From positions 145,071,982 through 145,135,981 of the forward strand of contig NC_133658.1 in assembly GCF_037893015.1 (NCBI RefSeq): 64,000 bases of DNA, in the 5' to 3' direction. The notes under the pieces were generated by a model, which saw only the letters and a list, made by a program, of their open reading frames with translations, did no database searches and was not told the DNA's origin. Shown one piece after another: positions 1 through 15,394 of this stretch (position 1 is the stretch's first letter; every line of letters begins with the position of its first letter). This DNA is from Macrotis lagotis (lineage: Eukaryota; Chordata; Mammalia; Peramelemorphia; Peramelidae). Position numbers and translations under genes: made by a program.

Positions 1-87
1 ATAATTCCTACCAACTGTCTGTGTCTTTCTGTCTATCTACCTACCCTACCCTTTCTATGCTCCAGTTTTCTCATCTATAAAATTAGG

Positions 88-237
88 ATCAGGGCTGCTA
101 GGTGATACACAGTACATAGAACACTGGCCCTGGACTCAGGAGGACCCAAGTTCAAATTCAGCCTCAGATACTTAATAATTATCTAGCTGTGTGACCTTGG
201 GCAAGTCACTTAACCCCATTGTCTTGCAAAAAAAATT
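88..237 (+). repeat. marsupial tRNA-type SINE (~150 bp), copy 1
   Basis: Family outline used for all copies below: head GGGGCAGCTAGGTGGC, middle CCTGGAGTCAGGAGTACCTG and TCAGACACTTAATAATTACC, tail CCCATTGCCTTGCAAAAA. This copy is diverged and sense. Confidence 0.8.
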
Positions 238-599
238 TTGAATCCTATCTGCTCTGCCTGCAGTAGACAAAGTTATTGTAAGACTTAAATGAGATGATAC
301 CTGAAACCACTTCGAAAAAGTACAAAGTATACAGACTTTTTATGTATTATTTTCATTATAATATAGCAGTAAATCTCTAAATTGCCAACTCTAATGTGCT
401 TTTCTCAGTTCTCACCTTGTTGCTCACCCCTTCCAGATACTTTTTCCTTCAGGTATTTGTGAGAATTTTTTTTTTTTTGATTCTCCTATCTATCTCTTTA
501 GTCTCCTTTATAACTCTTTATCCATGTCATACCACTAATTGGGGGAGTCCCTCAAGGCTTTCTCATAGATCTTATTCTCTTTTCCCTTTATAGTATCTA

Positions 600-1640
600 A
601 TTTGGTGACATCATCACTTACCATGGACTCAATTATTTCTCTATAGATGATCCCTGTACCAGTTCGGCTTTGTTCTCTTTCCAAGAACTCCATTCAGCAA
701 GTAAAACAGAGCCCGTGATCCTTTTTCCCTAATTCCTCTTCCCAAGTACTACCCTCCTCCCAGTAACCAAGACTCCTACCATCAACTTCTCAATTCTCAC
801 TTACTCCTTTATATTCAGTCTCTTGCCAAATCTTGTTATTTCTTTCTGTACAACATTTATATTTACTCTTTTTACCATTCAGTTAGCCACTACCTTAGTC
901 ATGCCCTCATCATCTCAGTCTGCACTGTTGCAGTTGATTTCTTTCTTTTTTTGGTTTTGATTTTTGTAAGACAATGGGGTTAAAGGGACTTGACCAAGGT
1001 CACACAGCTAGGTATTATTAAATGTCTGAGGCTGAATTTAAAATTAAGTCCTCCTGACTCCTGGCCTGGTGCTCTATCCACTTCACCACCTAGTTGCCCT
1101 CTGCAGTTGATTTCTAATTGATCTCTCCCCCTTCTAATGTATCCAGCAAAAATGATTTTCCTAAAGCATAGGTCTGCCTACGTGACTCCTCATTACTTCC
1201 AGAATTAAATAGAAAGCCCTTTATTTGACATATAAAGTTCTTAACAACTTGACTCCTTTCTCCTTTTCCAGTCTTCTTATTCTTTATTACCCCTCACATA
1301 TTTTGTGATCCTTTTCCTCTGGGCTACTTACTCAGCACTCTTTGTACTAGCTTCTCCCCTCTTGTCTGGAATGATTATCCTCTTCCCTCTGCCTTTAGCT
1401 TCCTTGAAGATTTAGCTCAAATCCCACTCTCTTCAGGTGGCCTCTTCCAGTCTCCCTAGCTGCTGTTACTTTTCCCTCTGAGATCACTTACCTCCCATCC
1501 ACTCTATAATTTTTATACACAGCTTGTCTCCTCCATTTGAAAGTGAGTTCCTTGAGGTCAGGAGTTGTTTTTGCCTTTCTTTGTGTCCTCATAGTTTATC
1601 ATAATGTTTGGCACATTATAAGTGCTTAATCTGGGGATGA
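600..1640 (+). mobile_element. L2 LINE 3' end, sense, split by a SINE
   Basis: CT-rich L2 3'-end sequence ending near GAGTTCCTTGAGGTCAGGAG and AGTGCTTAATCTGGGGATGA. A SINE at 943-1102 splits it, with a clean 13-bp target duplication. No open frame is kept. Confidence 0.65.
943..1102 (-). repeat. marsupial tRNA-type SINE, copy 2
   Basis: Antisense insertion in an L2. The target duplication GCAGTTGATTTCT is exact at 930-942 and 1103-1115. Confidence 0.88.
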
Positions 1641-2655
1641 ATTGTTAGGACAGAGGGAATCTTCTGAGTAAAACATTGAGGAATGGAAAATAAAAAGTGA
1701 GGGTGAATTAATAGTAGAATGGAAAGATGGTAAAACAGAAGAGATATTTGAGGGTCTCTCTAGGCTACTTAATTTTAAAGTAAATTCAAATTTTTAAAGA
1801 TAGAATTAAACTGTCAGAGTCCTATTACAAAGATCTGTTCCCTGACCTCTTGATGTTATAATCTGTAGGCTAAGAATCATGAACACGTTTTCTGACACAC
1901 TACAAGGAAGTAGTTTGACATTGTTCCTAAATGTTTATTAAGTTATGAGCATCTGTGCTTTGTTACTTATCCTCAGATCTGATGTAATTAAAAAAAAATT
2001 CCTGCAAGCTGCAATAATCCAGTTTTTAAAAAAGCTGGAAAGGGCTATTTCAAATCTTTTTTGTTTGTTTAATCAGAGTTTAGATAATTGAGCTGTTTAT
2101 TCTATAATCATATCATTTAGAAGAAAAAAATGAGCTCTCTTCCTTTTAGATGCCTATTATTGATTATATAGGAATTAGTTAAACTGTAGTATTGAATGTG
2201 AGCTTGGCTTCAAATAATTTTTATAAAATAGTATAGTGAGAATTTCAAGGACAATAGAAGGTACCTAGAATCCCCTGAGAAAATGAAAGATTTCATTTCA
2301 AACACTCTACATGAGTCCATCCAATTGAAATGCCAAACAGCTAATCCATTCAATCCAGCAAGGAATTTACAATAATACACAGAAATTCTTTAACACTAGC
2401 TCTCTAGCAAAAATACAGGAAATCAAATTAGCCTTGAGGATAGGAGCAAAACCATTTAGCTAAAATCCTTTTACTAACTTGACAAACAGCAAGATCTTTG
2501 CCTCAGGAACAAAAACAACCATATCCGGGAGGTATTACCGTATGGTAATTCCAGATGAAAATAATTTCTGATCCAGTGGAAGATAGAAGTTGAGTTGAAA
2601 CTTGTTGATGCCTCAGAAAGATGAGCTTCATATTGTGAAGCTAACCTAAAGTTTT
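1641..2655. other. POLB intron, nothing recognised
   Basis: AT-rich, no exon-like frame and no clear repeat. The same holds for 238-599, 2821-3155, 3200-3661, 3860-4204 and 4336-4872. Confidence 0.5.
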
Positions 2656-2812
2656 TTTTCTTCTTTTTTTCTTTTGCAAGACAGTGGGGTTAAGTGGCTT
2701 ACCCAAGGCCACACAGCTAGGTAATTAGTAAGTGTCTGAGGCCGGATTTGAACTCAGGAACTCCTGACTCCAGGGCTCGTGCTGTATTCATTGTGCCACC
2801 TAGCCACCCTGT
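2656..2812 (-). repeat. marsupial tRNA-type SINE, copy 3
   Basis: Antisense, in a POLB intron. Flanked by AAAGTTTT at its left end and at 2813-2820. Confidence 0.85.
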
Positions 2813-3155
2813 AAAGTTTTCTTAATTCTCTAACCATGTCCCTTCTATATGGGAAAGTCCTAAGTATAGTCTTCCAAATGAAGAAAATCTAGTCTTTGGG
2901 AACTCTATTAAATTATAGCAGTTTAGACTAAATAGTACTCCTGGTTGAAGTTTTGAAGACTGGATGAATGAATGAAAAACCATTTATTATGCAGAAAGCA
3001 TTGTGCTATAAGTGCCTGGCATTTAACTAAAAAGTAATGTCTTTCCTCTTGATATAAACTGTCTCCCTGCTTTCCTTTTGGGTGCCTTGCTGCTTCAGCT
3101 TAGCTGCCTTGCATTAAGTTTGGTGGGGTCAATTGGTCCTTTCTCTACAGGATTT

Positions 3156-3705
3156 TCTTCCTTAAATGTGATAGAAGCAGGACTGGTGGATAAAGGAGGA
3201 CACTATTATCTTAAGGCTCTGGGGATCAGAGTCCTGGACTATTTCCTTCCAAGTATCACTGGAAGTAGCGGTTGATTTGATATTTCTGGTGGGATAACTT
3301 ATGTGGTACAAGTTGACAAGTTGTGTTCCTCTTTTCTATAGGGTGCCTTGATGCTTCATATAAGTGATAAGTGAAAGAATTCAGTCCAAAATTGATGTGT
3401 GTCAAGTGCTTTTTAGATGCCTATTTCCTTGGCTTTATGAGAAAACATCATTTTAAGAGCTCCTACTTCGTATTTGGTGAAACTTTACCTTTTTTTTTTC
3501 TTAATTAATATGAAATTGTTAGAAAGTATAGGCCCTTAGACCTTTCTATTCAAATTTCTGGAAATGACAAAAAATTCATCTTATTGTATAAATTTGTTTG
3601 GTGACTAGAAAGGCATTGCAGGCTCATACATATAAAGTAATAAAATACAGTTTCTTTATCACCTCCTTTATCTACCAGTTCTGCTTCTATCACATTTAAG
3701 GAAGA
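3156..3705. repeat. short-arm inverted repeat in POLB intron
   Basis: A 44-base arm at 3156-3199 (starts TCTTCCTTAAATGTGATAG) recurs in reverse complement at 3662-3705 with two mismatches. The 462-bp spacer shows no family I recognise. Confidence 0.8.
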
Positions 3706-3800
3706 TTTAAATGTCTGTACTTTTTAAAATATGTGATTAAAAGTAAGCACTACATTTTTTAAATTATCTTTTCCATTTTTTGACATTTGTTTGCTTTTAG

Positions 3801-7603
<3,803 letters not shown>

Positions 7604-7719
7604 TGTCTTTGTCAATGCCAAGAACCACCATGCAGTAATCTTTATTTCTTGAACTTTTACTGTGTAAGGGTCCTTTATTGTTTGTAGATAATAGCTTTTC
7701 ACTCTTTAGCCTTGTAATC

Positions 7720-7725
7720 ATTAAA
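7720..7725 (+). terminator. POLB: candidate POLB poly(A) signal ATTAAA
   Basis: ATTAAA lies 117 bases after the POLB stop and is followed within 30 bases by T-rich sequence. AATAAA at 8207-8212 and 8305-8310 are alternatives that would give a longer 3' UTR. Transcript ends cannot be settled from sequence alone. Confidence 0.45.
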
Positions 7726-8793
7726 ATATCCAGCATAATCAAGTGGTATTATTTTATTGGCAAATAGATCAATTTAAATACACATTATTTTATTCATGTT
7801 TATTCTTTATGAAGGGCTTAAGATAAATGCCATGGAGAGAAGGAAAACTGGTTGATCTCTGCTAAGAGATTTTTGCCATACTTAAGAATTTCTCAATACT
7901 GTTTCCTAGACCCTAACTGTACTTCAGCCAGATACCTTGTATCTAGGTTTCAAGAGACAGTGACTTATTCTTCAAGAAATTAGAGGGTTTTTTAAGTCCA
8001 TTTCATTCTTCCATTGATCTCATACATTAGTCATAATTAATATTTGTAATTTAAACAGCTGCAATTTCTCTTGAAAAGAAACTAATACCAGTAAATTGTT
8101 TTCTGTGTCAAATTAGTTCATCTTTCTATGTTTGAAACTACTAAATTATTTCCTCTTCATTTTTTCTTGATACTATCATTCAAGTGTTAGGGATAAAGAT
8201 CATAAGAATAAAGACCAGGTTTTTCAAAGTGAAATGTGTATTTTTAGTTCTAGAATTTCTTGGGAGTTATAATTCCTTAACACATAAAAACAAGTCATGT
8301 GCTTAATAAAACTTTTTTCTAATACCATATTTAATTTAAATGATCATATCATTTCATGCATGAAATGATATGGCATTTGTGCCTGAGTAGATGAGAAATC
8401 AGTATCAAAACAGCAGCTGTTTGGTTTATCAATATTTGCAGGGATTATTTTCACATTAAGTCTGCAGGAATTAATTTACAATTGCCATCAGACTCCTTCA
8501 CCTTTCTTCTGTATCTGTCAAGAAACCACTTAATGATTTGTAATTGAGTCACCAGGTTAAAACTACATTTTTTTGTTTTCAGGGACCTCAGTTTTCATGT
8601 ACATTGAAGAACACAAAGAACCAGCTCCTTTTCCACCATGGTTTACAGTGGTAGTTCAAAGTATCAGACAGTTAGTCTAGCTTTAACTTATTTCAATTAT
8701 TTCATGATGCTATTACAAGAAATGTCTGTATTAAAGACTTTAAGAATTGGTTTGAGTTTTGTGTTTCCACAAGATTCTGAAGTATTTTGGAGA
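7726..8793. other. POLB-DKK4 convergent spacer
   Basis: Holds alternative POLB poly(A) signals (8207, 8305), the palindrome at 8345 and the DKK4 3' UTR (below 8794). The DKK4 poly(A) signal is unclear: minus-strand ATTAAA near 8331 and AATACA near 8733 are the only candidates. Confidence 0.5.
8345..8372. repeat. perfect 28-bp palindrome between POLB and DKK4
   Basis: Half-site CATATCATTTCATG is followed at once by its exact reverse complement. It lies 35 bases after an AATAAA and 422 bases beyond the DKK4 stop. Confidence 0.9.
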
Positions 8794-10873
8794 CTAGATT
8801 TTTTGGCAAATTCTTAAACGTGAATGTTTTCGAGGCCCACTAGTTTGACTTCGGCAAAACAGTCCAGGACCACAGTCACAACGCTGGAAAATTTCTGGAG
8901 CTTGAGTACCATCTTTATGGCCACGTCTAGAACAAACCTGCCCCTCTAGGAGGACTGGCTTACAAATTTTTGACCAAAAATGACGAGCACAGCAAAGTCC
9001 AGGATTGCAGTCAAAAGTTCTTAGACAACTTTCACCTTCTTGCCCTGTAGAAAAATCAAGAAAGGCTTTTAGTATAATATATTTGTATCAGTAGATGATT
9101 GTTATTGTTGTTTAGTCGTGTTCTATTTGTGATACTATTTAAAGTTTTCTTGGCAAAAATGGGGAAATTGAAGCAAACAGACTTGCCCAGGGCCAAATAG
9201 CTAATAAGTATCTGAGACTAGATTTTGAACTCAGGTCTTTCTGACTAGACTGCTATACACTGTGTCACTTAATTACCAAGAAATTAATAATATCAATTTT
9301 ATTATATTTTTATTTTATTAAACATTTCCCAATTACATTTTAATCTGATTACCCTTGGGAGTTTTGCAGGACACACTTACATGCACAAACACACGTGTGG
9401 GTGAGCTGGTAAGGTCCTTTCCAACTCTTAAATTAATATGATACTTTGTTTCTGTGGGATTGGGGGATGGGCTTTAAATTGAAGCTAGAATTAAGTTTTC
9501 AATACCTAAAAATTGCCATGGAAGTAGCTTTAGTAATGTAGTTTTATATTTACCATTTTAGAGGAGGAGATCTTGCTGTCAGTTTTCTTACAATTCTATC
9601 TCAGAATTCTATGCACCAGTTCAGGAACTACTTGTATTTTAATAAATTAAATTGGAATGAAACATCTAGAAAAATTCACTTACTTTGGAAAGGTTTGTTT
9701 TTCTTAAAAAATCAAGGGAATAATCCTTTTACTAATGTAGCATAAAGATCAAAGGATATAAACTGTGGGGTTCTCTCATTAATGAATGTGATTAGTGTAT
9801 ATATATATATTCATGTTGTACTGCACTGATTTCTCCTTTTCTTATTTTCATGTTCCCTACCCCTTCAGCCCAAATTTGTGCTTTACCCATTATCTAGTTC
9901 TCATAAGGTTGAGCCTGCTGTTTTTCAAAGCAAGACTAAGAGAAGGCAGAAAAAAGTTTCTAGTAGAATTGTATTAAAGAAGCCAGGTTTTGTTTCATCT
10001 GGTACTTTAACCCTAGAAGCCTAGAGGAAAATACTGTGTTAATAGTGTTGCCCTTACCTTTACTTCCTTGAGATTTGTTAATATTGGGCTTTTTTTTGAG
10101 TTTGCTTTCTTGAATTGGATGCTGAGCTGTCACTTTAGAATCCAAGCCTTCTTGATCATCATTTCTCTCCAGGATTGGGATTGTCTCTTCAGTGAGTGTA
10201 CAGACATCTGAGAGACAGTCATTCAAGGCTAGCGTTACTACATTTTGGGTGCAAGTACACAGCACATCATCATAATATACTTTGACAGCACCTATATTTT
10301 CTATTTCCATTTTTTAAAATGCTTTTTGCATGTTTCAGGACTTAAAAGAACCATGATTTCATCATTGTTAGTACTCCTTCCAGTGATGCAGAACATAACC
10401 AGTTAGTATTGAACCGCTTTGGTTAAAAAAAATTGATTAGTGATTATATTACTTAGGATGGAATATGATTGAAAATAGGGCCTATTTGTTTTTACCTTTG
10501 TTTCCCCAGTATGTGATAGGTAATTAAATAAACACCTATTCAATTCATACACATCAGTCTATCTAGTTCATGCCTTTTGGTACAGGATCTGCTTATGGTC
10601 CATTGGCATAACTGCAAGAATCCATAGATCACTTCTATACCAAAATGAAGCCTAGATGATGACTTTAGTGGAAGATTTTTTACATGTCTCTCAGAAAATT
10701 AAAATCAGTCTTGTTATTAAGAGGGAAAAATGAAATATGTGTCATGGGGAAAGGAATAATAGAAATACAGTATTCAATTTTGGAACACTTTTTAAAACTA
10801 AGAATAACTCATTCAGAAATGTTTAAGGAAGTAAAAGTGAAAACTAAGAAATTTTAGAGGAGCCCTTGAAATG

Positions 10874-10908
<35 letters not shown>

Positions 10909-12073
10909 TATGCAATGTCTTTTAAGGACAATATACAATTTAATGCACTGCCTCTGCTTGGGTTCATAACAGTTTACCATTGACGCAGAGAGTTCCTGGG
11001 CAACACATGCCATTACGTTGGCATCGCCTCCGTAACCCCCGGCACACTGCACAGAATGGCTTTTCATTTTTGGTTTTGAGGCAGAATTTTTTGGCACCAC
11101 AGTTCTTGTCATTCAAGCATTGTGAAGAACCCTATGGAGTAAAAATACTTCCATCAAATACAAAGTACAGAGCAAGAAAACCCATCATACTATTATTATA
11201 GATAATTGGTAAACAAAATATATAATTAAAAAATAAAACTTAGTATTGCAAATATTTCAAAGGACTTAGAGCAAAAGAGACTTTAGAGATTATCTAATCC
11301 AACTTCATTTTACAAATGAGGGAATTGAGACTTTGAGAAGTGAAGCCAGGATAATAGTTGAATGCCTTCATTTTAAAAATTCACTCCAACAAGCATATAT
11401 TAAGCAATACTACATGCCAACTTCATTCCAGGTCCACATTTGGTTTCTTAAAATCATCATATTTCTTGCCATTAGTGTTAATCTTTACTTATAACATTCA
11501 TGGAATTGCTATATTTGCTCTTTGTGAACCTTTCTGAAAATTTAGTGCTTTAATTTTGTGGTAGCACCTCCACATATGTCAAAAGACACCAAGGAACAAA
11601 ATGAATTTATGTTCTTTATCCTTAAAAATAGCATTATCAAGCACCCCATATTCAGTTACTTTCCAAGAGCCTTAATATACATTAGGTATGTATTACTGGG
11701 ATGAATCTCAGCAACTCATTGTTCAGTGGCATAGATTATTATCTTTGCTTTACACATGGGAAAAAGACTCAAGTTTCAATGTGTATATATAACCAACAAA
11801 TTGATGCCCCTCTTCCTATTGCCTAAGCCAAAGCCCCCTCCCTTCCGGATAAGAAACTTTTAACTGAATTTTCATGATTTAATTTATAAAACCTGGAACT
11901 TCTCTAGTGAGACTGACACAGCATACCTAACTATAAGCATTTATCTCCAGCAGAAATTTTACCTTTTGAGGGTCTTGTACTTCAGCAGAACTCTTGATGA
12001 TGTTAGAATCCAAAACCAGGGCTCCCAGGGGAGAGCACAAATAACTTAGTCCTAGCAAGAAAACTACCACCAT
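8794..12073 (-). CDS. DKK4: Dickkopf-4, secreted Wnt antagonist (complete coding region)
   Basis: Four coding exons on the minus strand: 12073-11963 (start ATG), 11131-10978, 10207-10058 and 9044-8794 (stop TAG). All junctions are AG/GT and together they encode 221 residues. Dickkopf proteins bind LRP5/6 outside the cell and block canonical Wnt signalling. Exon 1 gives a hydrophobic signal peptide ([17 protein letters not shown]). Residues 42-91 hold ten cysteines (N-terminal domain, with [10 protein letters not shown] and [13 protein letters not shown]). A Lys/Ser-rich linker follows. Residues 145-218 hold the ten cysteines of the colipase-like C-terminal domain ([22 protein letters not shown], split here as LCCARHFW and [12 protein letters not shown]). 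The isoform call rests on the linker ETIPILER and on C-terminal identity with human DKK4 (224 residues). The protein ends QKI, where human ends QKIEKL. It converges on POLB with about 1.2 kb between stops. Confidence 0.96.
9095..9285 (-). repeat. tRNA-type SINE with RTE-like tail, antisense
   Basis: Begins GTTGTTTAGTCGTGTT (the RTE-type tail reversed) and ends in the tRNA-related head. Lies between DKK4 exons 4 and 3. Confidence 0.65.
9298..9376. mobile_element. fragment of the same MITE family
   Basis: TTCCCAATTACATTTTAATC followed by TTGGGAGTTTTGCAGG matches the centre of the element at 51.7 kb. It lies between DKK4 exons 4 and 3. Confidence 0.45.
10876..10907. repeat. (CA)n microsatellite in DKK4 intron 2
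   Basis: About 16 CA units on the plus strand. In the DKK4 transcript this is a GU repeat about 70 nt downstream of the exon 2 donor. Confidence 0.95.
11132..11962. other. DKK4: DKK4 intron 1
   Basis: Contains a short antisense MIR/L3-like stretch at about 11280-11365 (TTTACAAATGAGGGAATTGA). The rest is unassigned. Confidence 0.4.
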
Positions 12074-12304
12074 TCTTCAGGTATCCAGATCCCAGTGTTG
12101 GCTATTCTTAGGAGTTTTGTTCACAGATTTCACTCACTACCTGCCTCCTTAGGCACTTTTGCTCCTCGTAATCTAGTAACTAGCTTTGCCGAGACATAAA
12201 AATCTAAAGTCTTGCAAAGCTTCTTCAATAAAGACAATGTCAAGGCTAAATAATGTGTGAGAAATGTGATGAATGAAACCTGACCAGTAGACTCCTTCCT
12301 GTAG

Positions 12305-12312
12305 TATTTATA
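12305..12312 (-). promoter_or_regulatory. DKK4: candidate TATA box of DKK4
   Basis: The minus strand reads TATAAATA about 232 bases before the DKK4 ATG. If used, transcription would begin near 12275-12280 and leave a 5' UTR of about 200 nt. No other TATA-like site stands out between it and the ATG. Confidence 0.45.
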
Positions 12313-12506
12313 GTCAGATGTGCCCATTTCTCTCATCCTCCCCCCCCCCAACATTTCCTTCCTCTTCAGCCCACACAGGCTTCAACAAATCCCTTCAAAT
12401 CTGTTTGATCAATAGTTCAAAACAAGGACTCAGTAGAGTGAGAGAGGAGGCAGGGCAGCAGCAGCAGCCTCTTCTCCTGGGGCTGAATCCCTCCTAATTA
12501 TTGCAT

Positions 12507-12557
12507 ATCAAAGTGAGTTCAAAGGGCTCTGAGAGGAGCAGGATGTCTGTATCAAAG
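12507..12557. promoter_or_regulatory. DKK4: pair of TCF/LEF-type sites upstream of DKK4
   Basis: ATCAAAG occurs at 12507-12513 and again at 12551-12557, 44 bases apart and 195-250 bases upstream of the TATA-like element. This matches the TCF/LEF consensus (A/T)(A/T)CAAAG. DKK4 is a known feedback target of beta-catenin/TCF, so the placement is biologically sensible. Actual binding is inferred. Confidence 0.4.
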
Positions 12558-12559
12558 GC

Positions 12560-13555
12560 AAACTCTGATAATCACCTGCATTTCCTACCTTCAATAATCC
12601 TTTGCAAAGAAAAAAAGACTAAGATATGTTTTCACAGCTAATTGTGCTCAAAGAAAGAATGAAATCATATTGGCCTGTATTCGAGAGATGATGCCAAAAA
12701 TTAATGAGTTACAAAATATACTGAGAACCTTTAAACTATGCCTCAAATAGTAAAAAAGATAGAAAATATCTGATTAGCCCCAGCATCCAGATGTAAAAAA
12801 TCCTACCTGCTTAAAAGCAACTGCCAAAATAACACCTGCTCCAACTATCAATCTGGAAAAGGTACATTGTTCCTTAAAATGAAAACAAAAAAAATGTTTG
12901 AAGTTGGGGTTAATTCAGAAACTGAGATTCAAAAGTCTTTTTTTGATATAGAAGTTAGCAAAAATTCCATTTTTTACAAAGTTACCACTTTTGAAAGAAC
13001 TAGCAGAAAGCTATTGGTTCATTTTATAGGTGATGTCATTTAAATTACATTTAAATAGATTTAAATGGAAGCAGCCTCCTTATGCTAGCTGATTATCAAG
13101 TATTATCTTGACCCTTTTCCAAATGCCTAATTAGAAACTGTTTTTCTCCAATTCCAGTTTTTTCATTTCCGATTGTTTTTCAGTACTCAGGTCCCATATC
13201 TTAAGTACTTTAAGGCTGAGGTCTAAAGAGAAATCAGAGTAATTGCTACTTTTCCTCTTTGTTTTCTTTTTTTTTTTTTTTTCAGTTTAAATTCATCCGG
13301 TATTTCAAATGTGAATTGACTTAGTAGCTGAATTCAATTTTAATCACATTTTAATTTATGGCCTATAATTTAAAATATTTCCAGAAAGTTTTCACAATAT
13401 AGCAATCCATTGAAATTTATCTGAATATTCCTTTATACTCTCTATTTTGAAGTCAACTAATAATTACATCAATATAAACTAGGTTTATATGTCTCAACTA
13501 TATAACTATTGCTCTCTTTCCACAGGCTTACACCATTATTTATTTACTACTTATA
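12560..13555. other. unassigned sequence upstream of DKK4
   Basis: No gene or repeat recognised. There is a T-run at 13266-13284. Confidence 0.4.
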
Positions 13556-13559
13556 TAGT

Positions 13560-14660
13560 GTAGTTACTGCTGCTAGTTAACACCCCTCACTCCAGCAGTA
13601 GAAAATCTGTGTGTATATGTCTCCATCCTGTGCACTCTTCTCTCTCTATGTATCTCTTTCTCTAAATGATCATCTCTATGCAAATTATTCAGATTGTTTA
13701 GTAGCTCCAACTTCTATACTGACCAGGCTCACATTTCCAACAGTTTTCCAGTATCTCAAACTGGATTTCTCATGGACATATTAAAATTCAACATGGTCAG
13801 AAATGAACTCATTCTCTTTTCTCCAAAATCCTCCCCTCTTTGGAACTTCCCTATTATTGTCAAGGGCACCATCATACTCTGGCACCCAGGCTCACAAACT
13901 AGGGGCCATCTTCAACTCCTCAAGTTCAGCACCTACAAAGGCAACCTGTTGCCAAGCCCAGCTGATTCTATCTTCACAATTTCTTTTGTATAGGCCTCCT
14001 TCTCTCCTGTAACACAGCTGCTATCCTTCAGGCCCTTATCACTTCACACACTATTGCAATAGTCCACTGGTCGATCTTCCAACCTCAAATTTCTCCCCAC
14101 TCAAATCTATTCAGTCAATTGTTAAAATGATCTTCTTAAGGGTAGATTTAACCATATCATCCCCCCTCCCAATAAAATCCAGTGCCTCTCTCCAGGATTA
14201 AAATGAAATTTTCTGCTTGGCTTTTAGAATTGTTCATAACCCTTACCTTTCCAGTCTTCTTGCACTTGACTCCCTTTCTCACAATCTATGATCTAGTTGC
14301 ACTGGCCCCTTGCTCTTCCTTGCACATGCCACTCCATTTCCCTACTTTGCTTTTCATTGACTTTTCCCCATGCTTAGAATGTTCTTATTCTGGATCTCCT
14401 GGTTTACTTCAAGCCTCATCTCCAATCTCACCTTCTACAATAGGCCTTTTATGGTTGGTTTCCTTCAACATAAGAGCCCTCCTGAGATTAACTCTAATTT
14501 ACCCTGTACATATTTTAGAAAAAAATAATTGTTGCATGTCATCTCCCTCAATAGCTCCTTGAGAGTAGACACTATTTTTGTCTCTGTTATGTTTTTACAT
14601 ATCTATTACTTAGTGTATGGAACACAGTAAGCACTTAATAAATGTTTATTTTTCATCAAT
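13560..14660 (+). mobile_element. L2 LINE 3' end, sense
   Basis: Follows L2 closely: AACATGGTCAGAAATGAACT, CTATTGCAATAGTCCACTGG, AAAATGATCTTCTTAAGG, CTTTCCAGTCTTCTTGCAC and the end AGTAAGCACTTAATAAATG. Short open stretches in it are relics of the L2 ORF2 tail or chance. Confidence 0.75.
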
Positions 14661-14864
14661 CCATGTATTTTCTTAATGCTTCTCTGAATTCATATTCATC
14701 ATTTCTTTTTTTCAATAACTTTTTCAATACCACAATGTTGAGCCATTTTCCAATTAACAAGCATTCACTTTGATTTCAGTTCTTTGCTACTACAAAAACT
14801 ATTGCTTTAAATATTTTGGTGTCTATGATCTGTCTGCCATTATTTCTTTCTTTGGAATATATTA

Positions 14865-14899
14865 TATATATATATGTATATATGCATTATATATATATG
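14865..14899. repeat. (TA)n microsatellite
   Basis: Alternating TA with GT and GC interruptions. Confidence 0.85.
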
Positions 14900-15394
14900 A
14901 ATGGGTTCTCTCAGTCAAAGCATAAAAACATTTTAATCACTTTCTTAACCATAGTATTCAACTTGTTTTCAAGGATTTGATCATTCCCACCTGCATCTGA
15001 CTATTCTTCTGGATTTCATATCTCTAGAAACTTATGCAATATGAAATGAATTCTAGAACGCACACCCCTCAGGTCACTTCTCACCCTGGCTGCAGGAATT
15101 CATCATCCCCGCACTTCCATTTCCTCCGAACCTTTTCCAGATTGTTTTTCTGTATTTTCTTCCCCCAGTAGATTGTGAGCTCCTTAAGGGCAGGATCTGT
15201 CTTTTCCTTTGTCTCTCCAGTACTGACTCTGAATCTGTTTAACTGAATGCCTATTAGAGAAATTAAAACCTCTACTTCTTTTATCTCTGGTGCTTTACTG
15301 CAGAGGGTACAGTCACCAAGAAGCATGAGGATAGAACTGAGAAGGAATGGACCTTCTTTGCTTAATAATTGTTAATAGTTTTGACAAATTCAAG
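14900..15394. other. unassigned, with a possible L2 tip
   Basis: 15168-15240 (TTGTGAGCTCCTTAAGGGCA) resembles an L2 3' end. Nothing else recognised, and the same holds for 15601-15914. Confidence 0.35.

Noticed and set aside
13694-13993. 99-residue open frame upstream of DKK4
   Set aside because: Also part of the sense L2.
14182-14562. 126-residue open frame
   Set aside because: Lies within the L2 3' end and has no splice context; a LINE relic or chance frame.
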